NCBI RefSeq assembly: GCF_000715075.1
Contig: NC_134080.1
Coordinates: forward strand, 36,932,758-36,996,757
DNA length: 64,000 nucleotides
Source: Nicotiana tabacum
Lineage: Eukaryota; Streptophyta; Magnoliopsida; Solanales; Solanaceae
Direction of reading: 5' to 3'
The notes under the pieces are model-generated. The model was not told the origin of the DNA. It searched no databases and worked only from the letters and a program-made list of their open reading frames with translations. This document shows, in pieces, positions 1-10,945 of the stretch. The first letter of the stretch is position 1. Every line of letters starts with the position of its first letter. Position numbers and translations under genes: made by a program.

Positions 1-1580
1 TGTAAGCAATTTCTGATTCTCTAGGATTTTCTTCTGGTTGTCCAGAAGATCCTTGAGAGTGTCCTCAATGGACTGTTGGACCTGTGGAGGAGGAGGTGCT
101 GACGGAGCTGCCACCGTGGTAGATAGTACAGACAACTTAGAAGTAGCTGTCTGCATCCAATTGTTGATGCCAACGAGGGCCTGGCTCAGGCGGTGAGCAG
201 TCAATGGATATGCAGTGGTGGAGGGTATCTCTGGAGCTGTAGAAGTGGATGGACTTGGGGCCATGTCTGCTGAGGTGAAAGGAGGCTGAGTTGGATCCAC
301 TACCACTACTGGCTCTTTAGACTGGCCAGTCGAAGTAGTGGCTTTGTCCTTGAAGTGCTTGCCCTTAGGGTTGTCATCACCCTATAGGCTATACCATGAG
401 AAAGGTGCATTCGCCTTCCTTTCATATCAAACTTCCGCTTTTCCACATCCTGGTCCTCTAGGTACATGTTCAGGAAGTTAGGGAAGGGATATGATCTGTC
501 ACCTTCGTTCACTACCCGTGTAATAACCTGGGACATCACATTCCCAACGTTAATCGGGTACCCTGCCATGATATATTCTACTAATATTTCCCGGTGAATA
601 GGGAGTGAGTTGTCGTGGGTGGTTGGGTCTAGCCTGGTGCACACAAATGTCTCTTACCCCTTAGCCTCAAAATTCAAAAAGTTCTCCTCAAGATCTTCAC
701 TCCCGCAGTCAACCAATCTGGGGTGGTACCTGGGATTGCCAAGTACTCTGCCAACCAAGGATGAGCTCCCTCACCCAATGCCATATTCTCCAAGTACAAG
801 GACTCATCCTCCTTCAAGAAGCCCAGGTAATCAATTATGATCTTTCCATCGAATTTCACCTTCAAGTTCCGCACTGTGGTAATTGTGGTGCCCTTTTTGA
901 TGTGGGCCACATTTGTGTAGAACTCCTTCACTAAATGCTCATTGGCGTCCTTCACATGGCCTATAAAGTAGTCCCATCCAGCTCTCTCTCTGAATTGCCT
1001 CAACACATTGGGGTTGTAAGGCAAAAGGTCCCGGGTGATAAATTTATGCTTAGGTATCAATTTCCTCTCGGGCCACCACTATCTGAACTTGTGGTAGGTA
1101 ACCTCACTTACAAATCGGTCCTGCCATGCCTCCGGATTTCTAGTCCTCTCTACCCCACCTACTTGGGGATCACCCCTTTCTACTTCTTCCCCATTTTCTG
1201 CTACTGGACCCTCTCCAGATAGTGAATCTATAAGAGAGGTGAAGTATTCATTTCCACTACCGGCAGTTGAGCCCTCAGACGACTCAAAAGATATCCGCAC
1301 TGAAGCCTGGGTAGTGGGGAGGCTGGAGGTGTATCTCTCAACTTGTTTCTCTCCGACCAGTCAGGAACATACTCTAGCATGGAGTCTGAAGATGCCTCCC
1401 GGAAAGACTCATACTCACTCCCCAACTGGTCAATAGCTCTGCCTGTAGCTCTTATGATCCTCCTTGTGTTCTTTATATTTTGTCGGACTTGTGGGGTCAA
1501 TCTTAGCATTGATTGTCCCCTACTTCCTGATTGTTTACCACCTTTGTCTCGAGATTTAACCTTTGTCTGCAAACAACATT
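1..1580 (-). pseudogene. Downstream ORF of element A, 'putative plant transposon protein' type, broken
   Basis: Lies after pol, where Athila elements carry an env-like or accessory ORF. It starts near 1572 and reads leftward with at least two frameshifts (between 1300 and 1060, and between 1060 and 644), then continues in a proline/serine-rich and helical tail to the edge. The block at 674-1060 carries the pattern WDYFIGHVKDANEHLVKEFY followed by a VKFDGKIIIDYLG-like segment. The related ORF in element C has the same layout (WVREFYANL ... GKMVHFGAEVVNQLY), so I place both in one family. Function is unknown. A good splice acceptor (TTGTTTGCAG) sits just inside the ORF-track start near 1570, so the true start may be the next ATG, near codon 22. 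The C-terminus is missing. Confidence 0.6.
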
Positions 1581-1664
1581 CAGCTATGCTTTGTTAGTAT
1601 CCGTAGAAGCAATGAAATGCAAAGTTGCAGAAAAATTTATTGCAGACAGTGTACATGTTGCAGA

Positions 1665-1945
1665 GTGCGGACCGCACAAAATGAGGTGCGTCCGCAAAGA
1701 GGCTACCGTGGACCACACAAAATCCATTGTGGTCTGCATAGAGGTGGGGTTCAAACTACCCACTCTCTGAATCTATGCACCGTGGACCGCACAAAAATGC
1801 ATTGCGGTCCGCATTGAGGCACCGCAGACTGCACAAAATCCATTGCGGCCGCGATCCTCAAATGTCAGCATTCAGAACTTTGTCCATTGTGGTCCATACA
1901 AAATGGCATTGCGGACCGCATAGAGGCACTATAGTCCGCATTGAG
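1665..1945. repeat. Palindrome cluster A3 (GCGGACCGC type), in the apparent leader intron
   Basis: Repeated short motifs of the form GCGGACCGCACAAAATG and its complement CATTGCGGTCCGCA, with degenerate copies such as GTGGACCACACAAAAT. They recur about every 30-45 bases. The cluster lies between a TATA-like box (2317) and the downstream ORF (from about 1572). It carries the same motif as the clusters at 2350-2575 and 9535-9876 of this element. Confidence 0.85.
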
Positions 1946-2316
1946 TGCCCAGTAGCAATACCAATCTAGGGTTCATGTTTTGTTCATTTTTAGTCCAATT
2001 ATTCACCTATTAATCCCTAAGTGTTGGTTCAGTGTTTTAACTACCTAGTCCTAATATAAACAGTATTTAACTAACCTATGCTACAAGATTGCAAGAAAAA
2101 TGGGAAGGAAAGAAAAAAAGGAACTAAGAAAAACAAAAATGCAAAGAAAATAACCAGATTAAACAAATGAGAAGGAGTTAAAGTTACCAGAAATGAGATG
2201 CAGTGATGATTAATGAACCTTAGGAGTTAATTGCGTGTAGATTAGAGAGATGAATAGTAATTTTGTGCTTCTGAGATGAAAAGGATCAAAAAGCTTAAAT
2301 GTAGGTCCTCAGGTCC
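1946..2316. other. Untranslated leader of the downstream ORF
   Basis: A+T-rich non-coding stretch in minus orientation, rich in CT and T runs. A plausible splice donor (CTG|GTAACTTT) lies near 2190 on the minus strand. No reading frame of interest is seen. Confidence 0.4.
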
Positions 2317-2324
2317 TATTTATA
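2317..2324 (-). promoter_or_regulatory. TATA-like box of a second, internal promoter in element A
   Basis: On the minus strand the sequence reads CTATAAATAGGACC. It lies just downstream of a palindrome cluster, as the LTR TATA box at 9485-9492 does. It would drive the ORF at 1-1572. This is an inference from motif and position. Confidence 0.5.
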
Positions 2325-2349
2325 GAAAAAGTCCCTGGGCCTCAGTTCA

Positions 2350-2575
2350 CCTACCCACCGCGGACCGCACAAAATGGAACCACGGTTCACAATGCTCAAA
2401 ACCATGAGGCACAGACAAGTTGACCACCACGAACCGCACAAAATACAATGTGGCCGTGGTGGAAAACTTCAGAGACTCCCTACTTTTGTCAAATTACTTA
2501 TGCGGTCCGCATTGATTTCTTGCCTCCGCACAAAGGCCTTTGCGGCCGCACAAAATGAGTGCGGTCCGCATTGCC
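2350..2575. repeat. Palindrome cluster A2 (GCGGACCGC type), upstream of internal TATA
   Basis: Contains ACCGCGGACCGCACAAAATG, ATGCGGTCCGCATT, TTTGCGGCCGCACAAAATG and GAGTGCGGTCCGCATTG, separated by unrelated text. Same motif as clusters A1 (LTR) and A3 (leader). Confidence 0.85.
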
Positions 2576-2711
2576 AATCTTTAGAGAGTGAGCATTTTTC
2601 AACTTGTTCCTGCACTACATCAACACAATCCTACAACATCTCACAACCAGTCGGTCCAAAAATAAATCCTACACTATAATGAAAATCAAAGAAAAACAAG
2701 AAGAAAGACAA

Positions 2712-2760
2712 ATGGGTTGCCTCCCAAGAAGCGCCTGATTTAACATCGCGACACGACGCA
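2712..2760 (-). other. Conserved post-pol motif with a hairpin (TTGGGAGGCAACCCA type)
   Basis: Immediately after the pol stop (2774) the minus strand reads GTCGTGTCGCGATGTTAAAT, then GCGCTTCTTGGGAGG and CAACCCAT. The TGGG...CCCA parts can pair. A close relative lies at 49700-49746 in element C, at the same place after the main ORF. From memory, this block follows the main ORF in many plant Athila-like elements. Its role is unknown. Confidence 0.6.
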
Positions 2761-2773
2761 GGTTTCCATCAAA

Positions 2774-4046
2774 TCACTTGAGATGAAGAAGTGCCACAAT
2801 GTGGCTATCATCAATCTTGCCCAGGTAGTGCTTGATCCTATTCCCATTCACTCTGAAAACTTCCCCATTTTTGTTCTTCAAGTCAAGTGCACCAAACGGA
2901 GTCACAAATACCACTGCAAAAGGTCCACTCCATTTTGACTTAATCTTTCCTGAAAACAAGTGTAACCGAGAGCTGAACAAGAGAACCAAATCATCCACTT
3001 TGAACTCCTTACCACGAGCATATTTATTATGAAGGTACTTCATCTTGTCCTTGTACAAGGACGAGCTGGAGTAGGCATGGAATCAGAATTCATCAAGTTC
3101 ATTAAGCTACTCCACATGAAGATTTGCTGCCACATACCATTCAAGATTCAACTTCCTCAAAGCCCACATGGCCTTGTGCTCTAACTCAATCAGTAGATGG
3201 AAAACTTTCCCAAACACCAACCAATACGGAGACATACCAATCGGTATCTTGTAAGTAGTCCTATAAGCCCATAGAGCATCCTCTAACTTCTTTGACCAAT
3301 CGGTCCTATTTGCATTGACCATCTTTGACAATATACTCTTAATTTCCCTATTTGAGACTTCAACTTGGCCACTCGCTTGAGGATGATAAGGAGTAGAAAC
3401 TTTGTGGTTGACACCATACTTTGCAAGCAAAGTGTCAAAAGCTCTATTACAAAAGTGACACTCCCCATCACTTATGATTGCATGAGGAGTGCCAAACCTT
3501 GTAAAAATGCTCCTCTTGAGAAATGCAACAACACTTCAGGCCTCATTGTTGGGTAAAGCCACAACTTCAACCCATTTTGAAACATAGTCAACCGCCACAA
3601 GAATGTATGTGTTCCCGCACGAGCTAACAAACGGGCCCATAAAATAAAGGGCCCCTAACATCAAAATTATCAACTTCAAGGATGGTATTGAGAGGTATCT
3701 CATCTTTCTTCGAAATTCCGCCCGCTCTTTGACATTCATCACACCTCTTCACAAGTTCACTTGCATCTTTGTACAAAGTTGGCCAATAAAACCCACAACT
3801 AAGAACTTTGGAAGCCGTCCTCGCCCTACCGTGATGGCCACCACAGGGAGAGGAATGACAAGCCTCCAAGATACTCAATTGCTCTTCCTCCGAGACATAC
3901 CTTCGGATCATACCATCCGTGCAAATCTTGAACAAGTACGACTCATCCCAATAGAAATCCAAACTATCCCGTTTGAGCTTCTTCCTTTGGTTAGAATAGA
4001 GCTCACACGGGATTATACCAGTCACAAAGAAATTAGCAACGTTCAC
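2774..4046 (-). pseudogene. int: Integrase of element A, broken
   Basis: Would insert the cDNA into host DNA. Seen in order: the zinc-binding region (LEACHSSPCGGHHG ... [11 protein letters not shown], an HHCC pattern), the catalytic core ([20 protein letters not shown]; then ISDGECHFC with the second acidic residue; then [20 protein letters not shown] with the Glu), and the C-terminal part (VDDLVLLFSSRLHLFSGKIK SKW). Frames change near 3650 and 3460 and between 3107 and 3058. In the frame of the core, the motif expected as G-I-D-F-M-G-P-F reads A-L-Y-F-M-G-P-F, so the first catalytic Asp seems lost. Non-functional. Confidence 0.85.
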
Positions 4047-4049
4047 AAA

Positions 4050-4832
4050 CTATGGCATACCATTCACCGACACCAAAATGAGTTGTTTGTCGGGAAATGA
4101 ATCATTGATCTCTAGGCCATCACGAGGCCTCCCCTCCTCCTCCAAGTGGGACAAGTGGTCCTCCACTTGGTTTTCACTACCCTTCCGGTCCACAATCTCC
4201 AAATCAAACTCTTGAAGTAACAAGACCCATCGCATCAGTCTAGCTTTGGAATCCTTCTTTGTCATCAAGTACCGGAGTGCAGCATGATCAGTATGGACTA
4301 TGACCTTGGAACCCATAAGATATGGCCGAAATTTCTCCATGGCAAACACAATAGCCAAAAGTTCTTTCTCAATCACCGTGTAGCTCACTTGAGCATCATT
4401 CATTGTCTTGCTCGCATAGTACACTGGATGAAACATTTTATTCACTCTTTGACCCAAAACCGCCCTAACCGGAACATCGCTCGCATCACACATGAGCTCA
4501 AAGGGTAAGCTCCAATTAGATGCAGTAATGATAAGAGTGGTGGTCAACTTGTGCTTGAGAAGTTCAAAGGCTTGCATACATCTCTCATCGAACACAAACT
4601 TGGCATCTTTTTCCAATAACTTGCATAAGGGGTTCACTACCTTTGAAAAGTATTTGATGAGTCTAAAAGTCTTTGATGAATCTACGGTAAACCCCGCATG
4701 CCCAAGAAAACTTCTAACTCCCTTGACAGAGGTGGGGGGAGGGAGCCTTGAAATCACATCAATTTTTGCTTTGTCCACCTCGATACCATGCTTTGAAATT
4801 TTATGCCCAAGAACTATGCCCTCTTCCACCAT
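4050..4832 (-). pseudogene. rnh: End of RT and RNase H domain of element A
   Basis: A 260-codon open stretch on the minus strand. It starts in the RT connection ([20 protein letters not shown], then [10 protein letters not shown]) and continues into RNase [21 protein letters not shown] (first Asp), [18 protein letters not shown] (Glu), [15 protein letters not shown] (second Asp) and a later [12 protein letters not shown] where the usual A-D-H-L-S appears as E-D-H-L-S. It removes the RNA strand during reverse transcription. The catalytic residues are visible, but the polyprotein around it is disrupted, including at the RT boundary near 4832. Confidence 0.85.
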
Positions 4833-5764
4833 GAAGTGACATTTCTCCTAATTAAGAACAAGATTGGTTTCTTCACAACGGGCCAACACTCTATTAAGAT
4901 TTTTAAACACTTTTCAAATGAATCACCCACAACACTAAAGTCGTCCATAAACACCTCCAAAATATCTTCCACCATATTGGTGAAAATGACCATTGTACAC
5001 CGCTGAAATGTAGCCGGTGCATTACACAACCCAAAAGGCATCCTAGAAAAGGCAAAGGTGCCATATGTACAAGTGAATGTGGTCTTCTCCCGATCTTCCG
5101 GAACAATCAAAATTTGGTTGTATCCAGAATACCCATCCAAGAAACAGTAGAAGGCACACCCAGCAAGTTGATCTAACATCTGATCAAGAAAAGGCAATGG
5201 AAAGTGATCCTTGTAGGTCACTTTATTCAACTTGCGGTAGTCCATGCATATCCTTCAACCGGTCACGGTCCTGGTAGGAATCAACTCATTTTGCGAATTT
5301 GCAACCATGATCATGCCACCCTTCTTCGGTACATATTGCACCGGCGAAGTCCAAGAGCTATTAGAGATGGGGTACACAACCCTGGCATCCAACCACTTTA
5401 TCACCTCCTTTTTCATAACTTCTTGCATTGCCTCGTTCAACCTCCTTTGATGCTCCAAGGAGGGCTTTGCATCATCTTCCAAAATAATCTTGTGCATACA
5501 GAATACAGGGTTTATTCCCCGAATATCAGCTAAAGTCCATCCAATTGCATTCTTCCGCTTTTGGAGCACCACCAATGTGGCATCAACCTGCATGTTAGTA
5601 AGACAAGAGGAAAGAATAACTGGTAAAGTAGAACTAGGGCCTAAGAACTCATACCTGAGGTGTGGAGGCAACGACTTCAACTCTAACACCGGAGGTTCCT
5701 CAATTGAAGGTTTTGTTGGTGGAGTCTTCCTATTCTCAAGGTCCAAAGAGTTTCCTAGGCTCAT
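4814..5764 (-). pseudogene. rt: Reverse transcriptase of element A, broken
   Basis: Copies element RNA into DNA. Two open pieces: 5255-5764 (linker and RT start: [31 protein letters not shown]) and 4814-5245 (MDYRKLNKVTYKDHFPLPFL, FYCFLDGYSGYNQI, MPFGLCNAPATFQR, and the catalytic box VFMDDFSVVG). The two-Asp box is intact. A frame change near 5250 separates the pieces, and another lies near 4830. Confidence 0.88.
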
Positions 5765-6600
5765 AAGAGTAAGATCTCATCCCATGTAAAGCATTCACAC
5801 ACTCCACTCGGCCTTCATCATCATTGACATCAAGATTCAACAACACGACCTCTAGAGGGTCTTCCACGTTGATCATTGAACTTGTATCATCAACTATCAC
5901 TGCCGTGACAAGGTCCACAAAAGAGCACATCTCAGAACTATTGGGTTGCTTCCTTGACTTGCACACATGAAAGACCACTTTTTCATCACCCATCCGGAAG
6001 GTGAGTTCCCCTACTTCCACATCAACTAAGGCCTTCCCAGTAGCAAGGAAAGGTCTCCCCAATATGATTGGAACTTCATAATCCACCTCATAATCCAAGC
6101 TCACAAAATCAGCTGGCAAGATAAATTTGTCCACCTCATCATCAATAATACCCAATGGTCTATTCGTCATTCTATCCACCATTTGCAATCTCATGGAAGT
6201 CTGCCTCAGTTGCCCAATACCCAAAGTTTTGAAAACTGAGTAGGGCTCAAGTTTATACTTGCCCCAAAATCACATAGAGCCTTAGCAAAATTCGCACTCC
6301 CAATTGTACAAGGAATGGTGAAAGCACCGGAATCTTCAAGCTTCAGGGCCATTGAATGCACTATTGCACTAACTTGGTGGGTCATCTTTATAGTTTCACA
6401 ATCCATGAATCGTTTCTTTGTCACCAAGTTCTTCATGAATTTTGCATAACCCGACATTTGCTCAAGAGCCTCCACCAAAGGCACATTAATGGATAAGCTC
6501 TTCATCATATCAATAAACTTTTTAAACAGATTCTTATTTTTCTGCTTCGCGAGCCTTTGAGGATAAGGTGGAGGTGGCCTTGGCAATGAGCCTTGGCTTT
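5736..6600 (-). pseudogene. pr: Aspartic protease of element A, broken
   Basis: Cuts the polyprotein. The active site reads ALCDFGASINLSP in place of the usual D-[LS]-G-A-S, with the Asp kept. It is preceded by GAFTIPCTIGSANFAK and followed, after a frameshift near 6210, by the flap and C-terminal parts (MRLQMVDRMTNRPLGIIDD, VPIILGRPFLATGKALVDV). This I-P-C-x-I-G and L-G-R-P-F-L-A-T pattern is typical of Athila/Tat-type proteases. Confidence 0.85.
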
Positions 6601-8430
6601 AGGCACAACCGACTCCGGCATGTCTATTACGTGTTCCCTAGACGAGTTCACATCATTTTGAGTTTCCACCTCGGCATCTTGAATATCAATCCTCACTTCT
6701 TCATTCACATTCTCATCAATCACATTTTCAACCACCAATGGAACTTCATCTTCTTGCAACTTAACTTCATCACTTAAAATTTGCTTTTGTTTGGAGGCAT
6801 TCATATCACCGCCTCGTCAACTCTTTGTAGTTACCGCCATAATATGATTGTTCCCACCCTTCGAGTTTACTACCGTATTACTTGGTAGAGCCCCTTAGGG
6901 CGAGTGTTCAAGGACTATGAGATTTGGCCTAACTAAACCTCCAAATTTTTGATTGAAGTATTGTAGGAAGACAACTGAGCATCGAAATCCTCACTCTTTT
7001 TCATCATCTATTCAAACATCATTTCAATTCTCCCCATGTCATTATTGGAAGAACTAGGACCTTGGGATGGAAATTGGGGTGGATTGTTCGGTTGTTGGTA
7101 CATTGGGGGCCTTTGAAAGCCTTGCCCCCGATTTTCTTGATTGCCCTTGTTCCAACAACCCTGATTGTTGTTACCACCCCAGTTGTTGTTGTTGCCATTC
7201 TAATTACCCTGGTTGTTCTGATTGCTCCAATTGGAATTTTGGTTGTTGTTTCCCCAATTACCATTGCCTTCTGTTGTTGTTGATTGCCCTAGTTGCCTTG
7301 GGGTCTCCATTGTTGTTGGTTGGAAGAATTTCCCCTTTGGCCTTGATAGTTGTTCACGTATTGCACCTCTTCATTCTGCCCATCATAACCATCATCTTGG
7401 CATCCACCACAATAATTGTCAAATTGCTCTAAATTGCCTTGGTTATGTTGAGCTTTTTGTCTTCTTTTGTTGACTAGCATGTTGACACCCTCCATGGCAT
7501 TCACTTGGTGAGGATTTTGAACTTGTTGCAACTGTGCCTTTGCTAGTTGGTTCATTGTAGTTGTCAAATTAGCTATAGCCTATTCATGGTCATGTAACTC
7601 TTTGTGCAAATGAGTGACCGTGGGATCACCTTGGGGCACATTGGATCTACTTTGGCAAGTAGAAGAAGTGTTATCCATCTCGTCAAGAATGTCATTAGAC
7701 TCATCATAAGTCAGTTTCATGAAGTTGCCCCCAGCAAGTTGGTTCACTATGTACTGGTTTGTTATGTTAATGCCTCGGTAGAAAGTCTGTTGGATCATCG
7801 CCTCAATCATATCATTGTTGGGGCATTCCTTTATCATTATTCTATAACGCTCCCAAATTTCATGTAATGGTTCGGTGGGCTCCTGCTTGTAAGCTAAGAT
7901 CTCATCTCTCAATGCTGCCATATGCCCCTGTGAGAAGAACTTTGCAATGAACTTGTCTGCCAACTCATCCCAAATAGTAATGGAATGGTTGGGATGTTAT
8001 TCAAGCCAATCCAATGCTTTCCCTCTAAGTGAAATGGGAAGAGTCTCAACCGAAGTACATCTTCGGACACATTAGTTTGCTTGCTCCCCCAACAGGTATC
8101 CACAAAACCCTTGAGATGTTTGTAAGCATTTTGATTGGCAGCGCCCGTGAAATACCCACGCTGCTCCAGCAATGTCAACATCACATTGGTAATTTGAAAA
8201 TTGCCCACCCGGATCCAGGATGTGACAATTGCACTTGCATAGACTTGGTTGGGAAGCACTCAAGGAGCCACTCTTGGAGGTGGCGGGGGAGAGTCTGGAA
8301 TATTATCATTGGCCAGGCGGCCTCTTCTTTGTCCTTAAGGCACAATAGGGACCTCATCATCAACATTGTCACCTACCTTCTCCCCCGGTGGTAGATCTCC
8401 AAGAGGTGCGTTGTTTAAGTTTGCTGCCAT
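6600..8430 (-). pseudogene. gag: Gag of element A, broken
   Basis: Forms the virus-like particle. I take the ATG at 8430 (MAANLNNAPLGDLPPGEK) because it is the first start after the primer site and matches Athila-like Gag starts. The capsid part contains a W-E-R-Y block (LHEIWERYRIMIKECPNND, then IQQTFYRGI) at 7580-7963. It is followed by a Gln/Asn-rich tail (NAMEGVNMLVNKRRQKA, NNYQGQRGNSSNQQQWRPQG) and an acidic linker at 6505-6804. Frames change several times near 8240, 7900, 7270 and 7000. Plus-strand ORFs rich in V and P over 7060-7470 are shadows of the Asn/Gln-rich repeats. Confidence 0.8.
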
Positions 8431-8526
8431 TTTGTACCTGAAGTTGTGACACACACAAATTAGTAACACAGAAGAAAAGAAAAACAATACACAAAACTAT
8501 TTAGATAGATATCCAAAACCGTTAGC

Positions 8527-8544
8527 TCCCCAGCAACGGTGCCA
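8527..8544 (-). other. Primer binding site of element A, tRNA-Asp type
   Basis: Minus strand reads TGGCACCGTTGCTGGGGA, close to the plant tRNA-Asp 3' end complement TGGCGCCGTTGCCGGGGA (two mismatches by eye). It is separated from the LTR by five bases. This fixes the 5' side of the element and its orientation. Confidence 0.85.
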
Positions 8545-9484
8545 AAAAGTGATCGAGGCCAACCCTCTACTACTACAAAGTAGCAAGAGTGGTTGAAACA
8601 ATTTTTACTCGAGAAGGTCGGGATCGATTTCCACAGGGAGCTAGAGATTGGAGTTGAGTTTCTATCTAAATTGGAGTTGCGTAATTGTTCCTAATTACAC
8701 TTCTATTCATAATTGATTTTGATATTACTTCTAATTTTATACTACTAAGATGCTAAATTAGGCTAAGTGAAGTTAAGAGTAAACTATTGAAGGTTGTCTA
8801 AATTGGTAAAAGGCACTAGGGAAGTGACTTTCTCCTAGGTGGGTGATTGACGGATTCTCGAGTCTAAGGCTAGATTGTCATATTTGGGGAGTATGATATA
8901 ACCATTGCACGATTCGACTCACTCTATACCTCTCGGTAGTTTGAGTGATTTGCCCTAATTGACTTTCTCAAGACCAATTGGGTATTATAATTTGTGCAAG
9001 CAATAGAGGTTCAAGTCAGGTATTACTATCTCTAGGTTTAACCCTTTAATTGGGGCTATCAATCTCTTGAATACGCCTCATTTCCTTGTTGGACCAATTT
9101 CATGGACTTAGGCTATCTTTCTTAAGAAGAGCCAAAATCAGCTAGGCATAAACTAGTGTTTGCAACCACTAATTGAACATTTAAACCATAAATTAGTCCA
9201 AATATCAAACACCCATAGACATTCAAGCCTTAAAACACAAGACCCATCAATTACCCACACTAGGGTTGAGACACAACCCTAGCTAATGGGTCTAGCTACT
9301 CATGATTATAGAAGAAAATAAAGAAATAGATGAAGAAAAACCCATAATATTTAATTACTAGATAAAACTAGAAGATTCAATGATGAAACTAAGCTAAAAT
9401 TACTCAAAATAGAAAAGGAGTACTGTTCATGAGTGCAGCTCTTCGTCAAAATACAACTGATGACATAAAAATTGGAAAATAAAC

Positions 9485-9492
9485 TATTTATA
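9485..9492 (-). promoter_or_regulatory. LTR TATA box of element A
   Basis: Minus strand reads CTAGTATAAATAGTTT, about 45 bases downstream of palindrome cluster A1. Transcription would start about 30 bases further on, toward the primer site. Confidence 0.55.
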
Positions 9493-9534
9493 CTAGGCCA
9501 AAAATTTTGGACAAAAATACCCCTATAGGGCTAG

Positions 9535-9876
9535 TGCGGACTGCCCAAAATCGAGTGCGGCCGTACTAAGGCTCTTGGATGAAACAAACTACTCTCTGAA
9601 CTTGGCCACCGCGGGCCGTACAAAATGCACCGCGGCCGCGGTGACTTCTGTTACGGTCCGCACGAAATGGACCGCGGACCGCATTGGACATATTCCTCGA
9701 GCTTGGAAACTCTCTGATCTTGGGCTTTGCGGACTGCACAAAGTCGAGTGCAGCCGCAATGAAGTCAATACGGTCAGCACAAAATACTTTGCGGCCGCAT
9801 TGCTTGGCTGCCTGAAATGAATACTCTCTGAACCTCTTCTTTGCGGACCGCACAAAATACTGTGCAGCCGCACTAG
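9535..9876. repeat. Palindrome cluster A1 (GCGGACCGC type), in the LTR
   Basis: Pairs of motifs alternate between GCGGACCGCACAAAAT and GTGCGGCCGCA/ACCGCGGCCGCGGT forms, with short different text between them and a recurring TACTCTCTGAAC phrase. Located just upstream of the TATA box in element orientation. Confidence 0.88.
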
Positions 9877-10079
9877 TCCTTTTACACTGAGCTTGGCCTT
9901 GTTCTTGGTACTTGTGCATCTTTCACTCTTTTTTGAGCTGGTATTGATGAATTGTCACCTTGTTGATCAAACCCTGTAATCAAGTACAACATGTGAGCCT
10001 TTGGGACTATTTTCTATGCATTTCTAATCAAAGCTTAAGTAAGAAGGAGTGTAAAATGCATCATAATCCCTAGTTATCA

Positions 10080-10648
10080 GCGCCTGATGCCAAAACTTGA
10101 AATGTACTCCCTTGTTATCTCGGTGGACGCCTGATGCTAAAACTTGAAATGTGTTCCCTTGTTATCCAGGTGGGCGCCTGATGTTAAACTTGAAATGTAT
10201 TTCCTTGTTATCCAGGTGGGCGCCTGATGCCAAAACTTGAAATATATTCCCTTGTTTTCCAGGTGGGCGCCTGATGCTAAAACTGAATTGTATTCCCTTG
10301 TTATCCTGGTGGGTGCCTGATATCAAACTTGAAATGCATTCCCTTGTTATTCAGGTGGGCGCCTGATGCTGAAACTTGAAATGTATTCTCTTGTTATCCA
10401 GGTGGGCGCCTAATGCTAAAACTTGAAATGTGTTCCCTTGTTATCCAGGTGGGCGCCTGATGTCAAACTTTAAATGTATTCCCTTGTTATCCAGGTGGGT
10501 GCCTGGTGTCAAACTTTAAATGTATTCCCTTGTTATCCAGGTGGGCGCCTGATGCCAAAACTTAAAATGTATTCCCTTGTTATCCAGGTGAGCGCCTGAT
10601 GCTGAAACTTGAAATGTATTCCCTTGTTATCCAGGTGGGCACCTACCA
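10080..10648. repeat. Minisatellite 1 in the Ogre 3' UTR, about 12 units of ~47 bp
   Basis: Units start GGGCGCCTGATGC and contain AACTTGAAATGTATTCCC then TTGTTATCCAGGT. I count 12 units, with point changes and 1-3 base length changes. The array begins exactly where element A ends, so A split it and more units may lie left of A. Tandem arrays between pol and the 3' LTR are a known trait of Ogre/Tat elements. Confidence 0.9.
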
Positions 10649-10754
10649 TTACAACAAAACAGACAAAACAAAAGAAACTTTTCTGCCCCAGTTTGATACT
10701 GGGAACATCTATGAGTGTTAACCAAATCATGTTATCCAAAAGAGCTACAAGAAT

Positions 10755-10945
10755 CTAAAAGCTAAATCCATTATCCAGGCCCCCCTGAAGATTAAATCTC
10801 ATTATCTATGAAGGTCCTAAAAACTTAAACTAAACCCCATTATCTAGGAGGGTCCTGAGGAATTGAAATTAAATCCCATTAACCAGGAGGGTTCTGAAAA
10901 CTTGAAATTAAATCCCATTATCCAGGAGGGACCTAAAAACTTACG
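10755..10945. repeat. Minisatellite 2 in the Ogre 3' UTR, about 4-5 units of ~43 bp
   Basis: Units read AAATCCCATTATCCAGGAGG followed by GTCCTGAAAACTTGAA-like text. The core CCATTATCCAGG resembles TTGTTATCCAGGTGGG of minisatellite 1, so the two arrays may share an origin. Confidence 0.75.

Larger units (their letters stand above)
1..10079 (-). mobile_element. Element A: Athila-type Ty3/gypsy retrotransposon, left end outside window
   Basis: Minus-strand LTR retrotransposon. From right to left it shows a 5' LTR (8550-10079), a primer site of tRNA-Asp type (8527-8544), gag, protease, RT, RNase H, integrase, then a non-pol ORF that runs off the left edge. Its 3' LTR is not in the window. The domain order PR-RT-RH-INT is Ty3/gypsy. 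The tRNA-Asp primer site and an extra ORF after pol fit the Athila lineage. The right junction falls inside a minisatellite of the Ogre element (first flanking bases GCGCC), so A is younger than that Ogre copy. All coding parts are broken by frameshifts or stops. Confidence 0.85.
8550..10079 (-). repeat. 5' LTR of element A (about 1.53 kb)
   Basis: In element orientation it begins TGATAACTAGGG and ends GGCCTCGATCA, so the ends are TG...CA with TGAT/ATCA. The inner end adjoins the primer site. It contains a palindrome cluster, a TATA-like box and a long A+T-rich untranslated leader. The partner LTR lies beyond the left edge, so target duplication and age cannot be tested here. Confidence 0.8.

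Noticed and set aside
7062..7473. Plus-strand ORFs rich in Val, Pro and Cys
   Set aside because: They are complements of the Asn/Gln-rich Gag tail repeats on the minus strand.
9535..9876. CRISPR-like array of repeats and spacers
   Set aside because: Palindromes are degenerate, unevenly spaced and inside an LTR of a plant retrotransposon; no cas genes; eukaryotic context.
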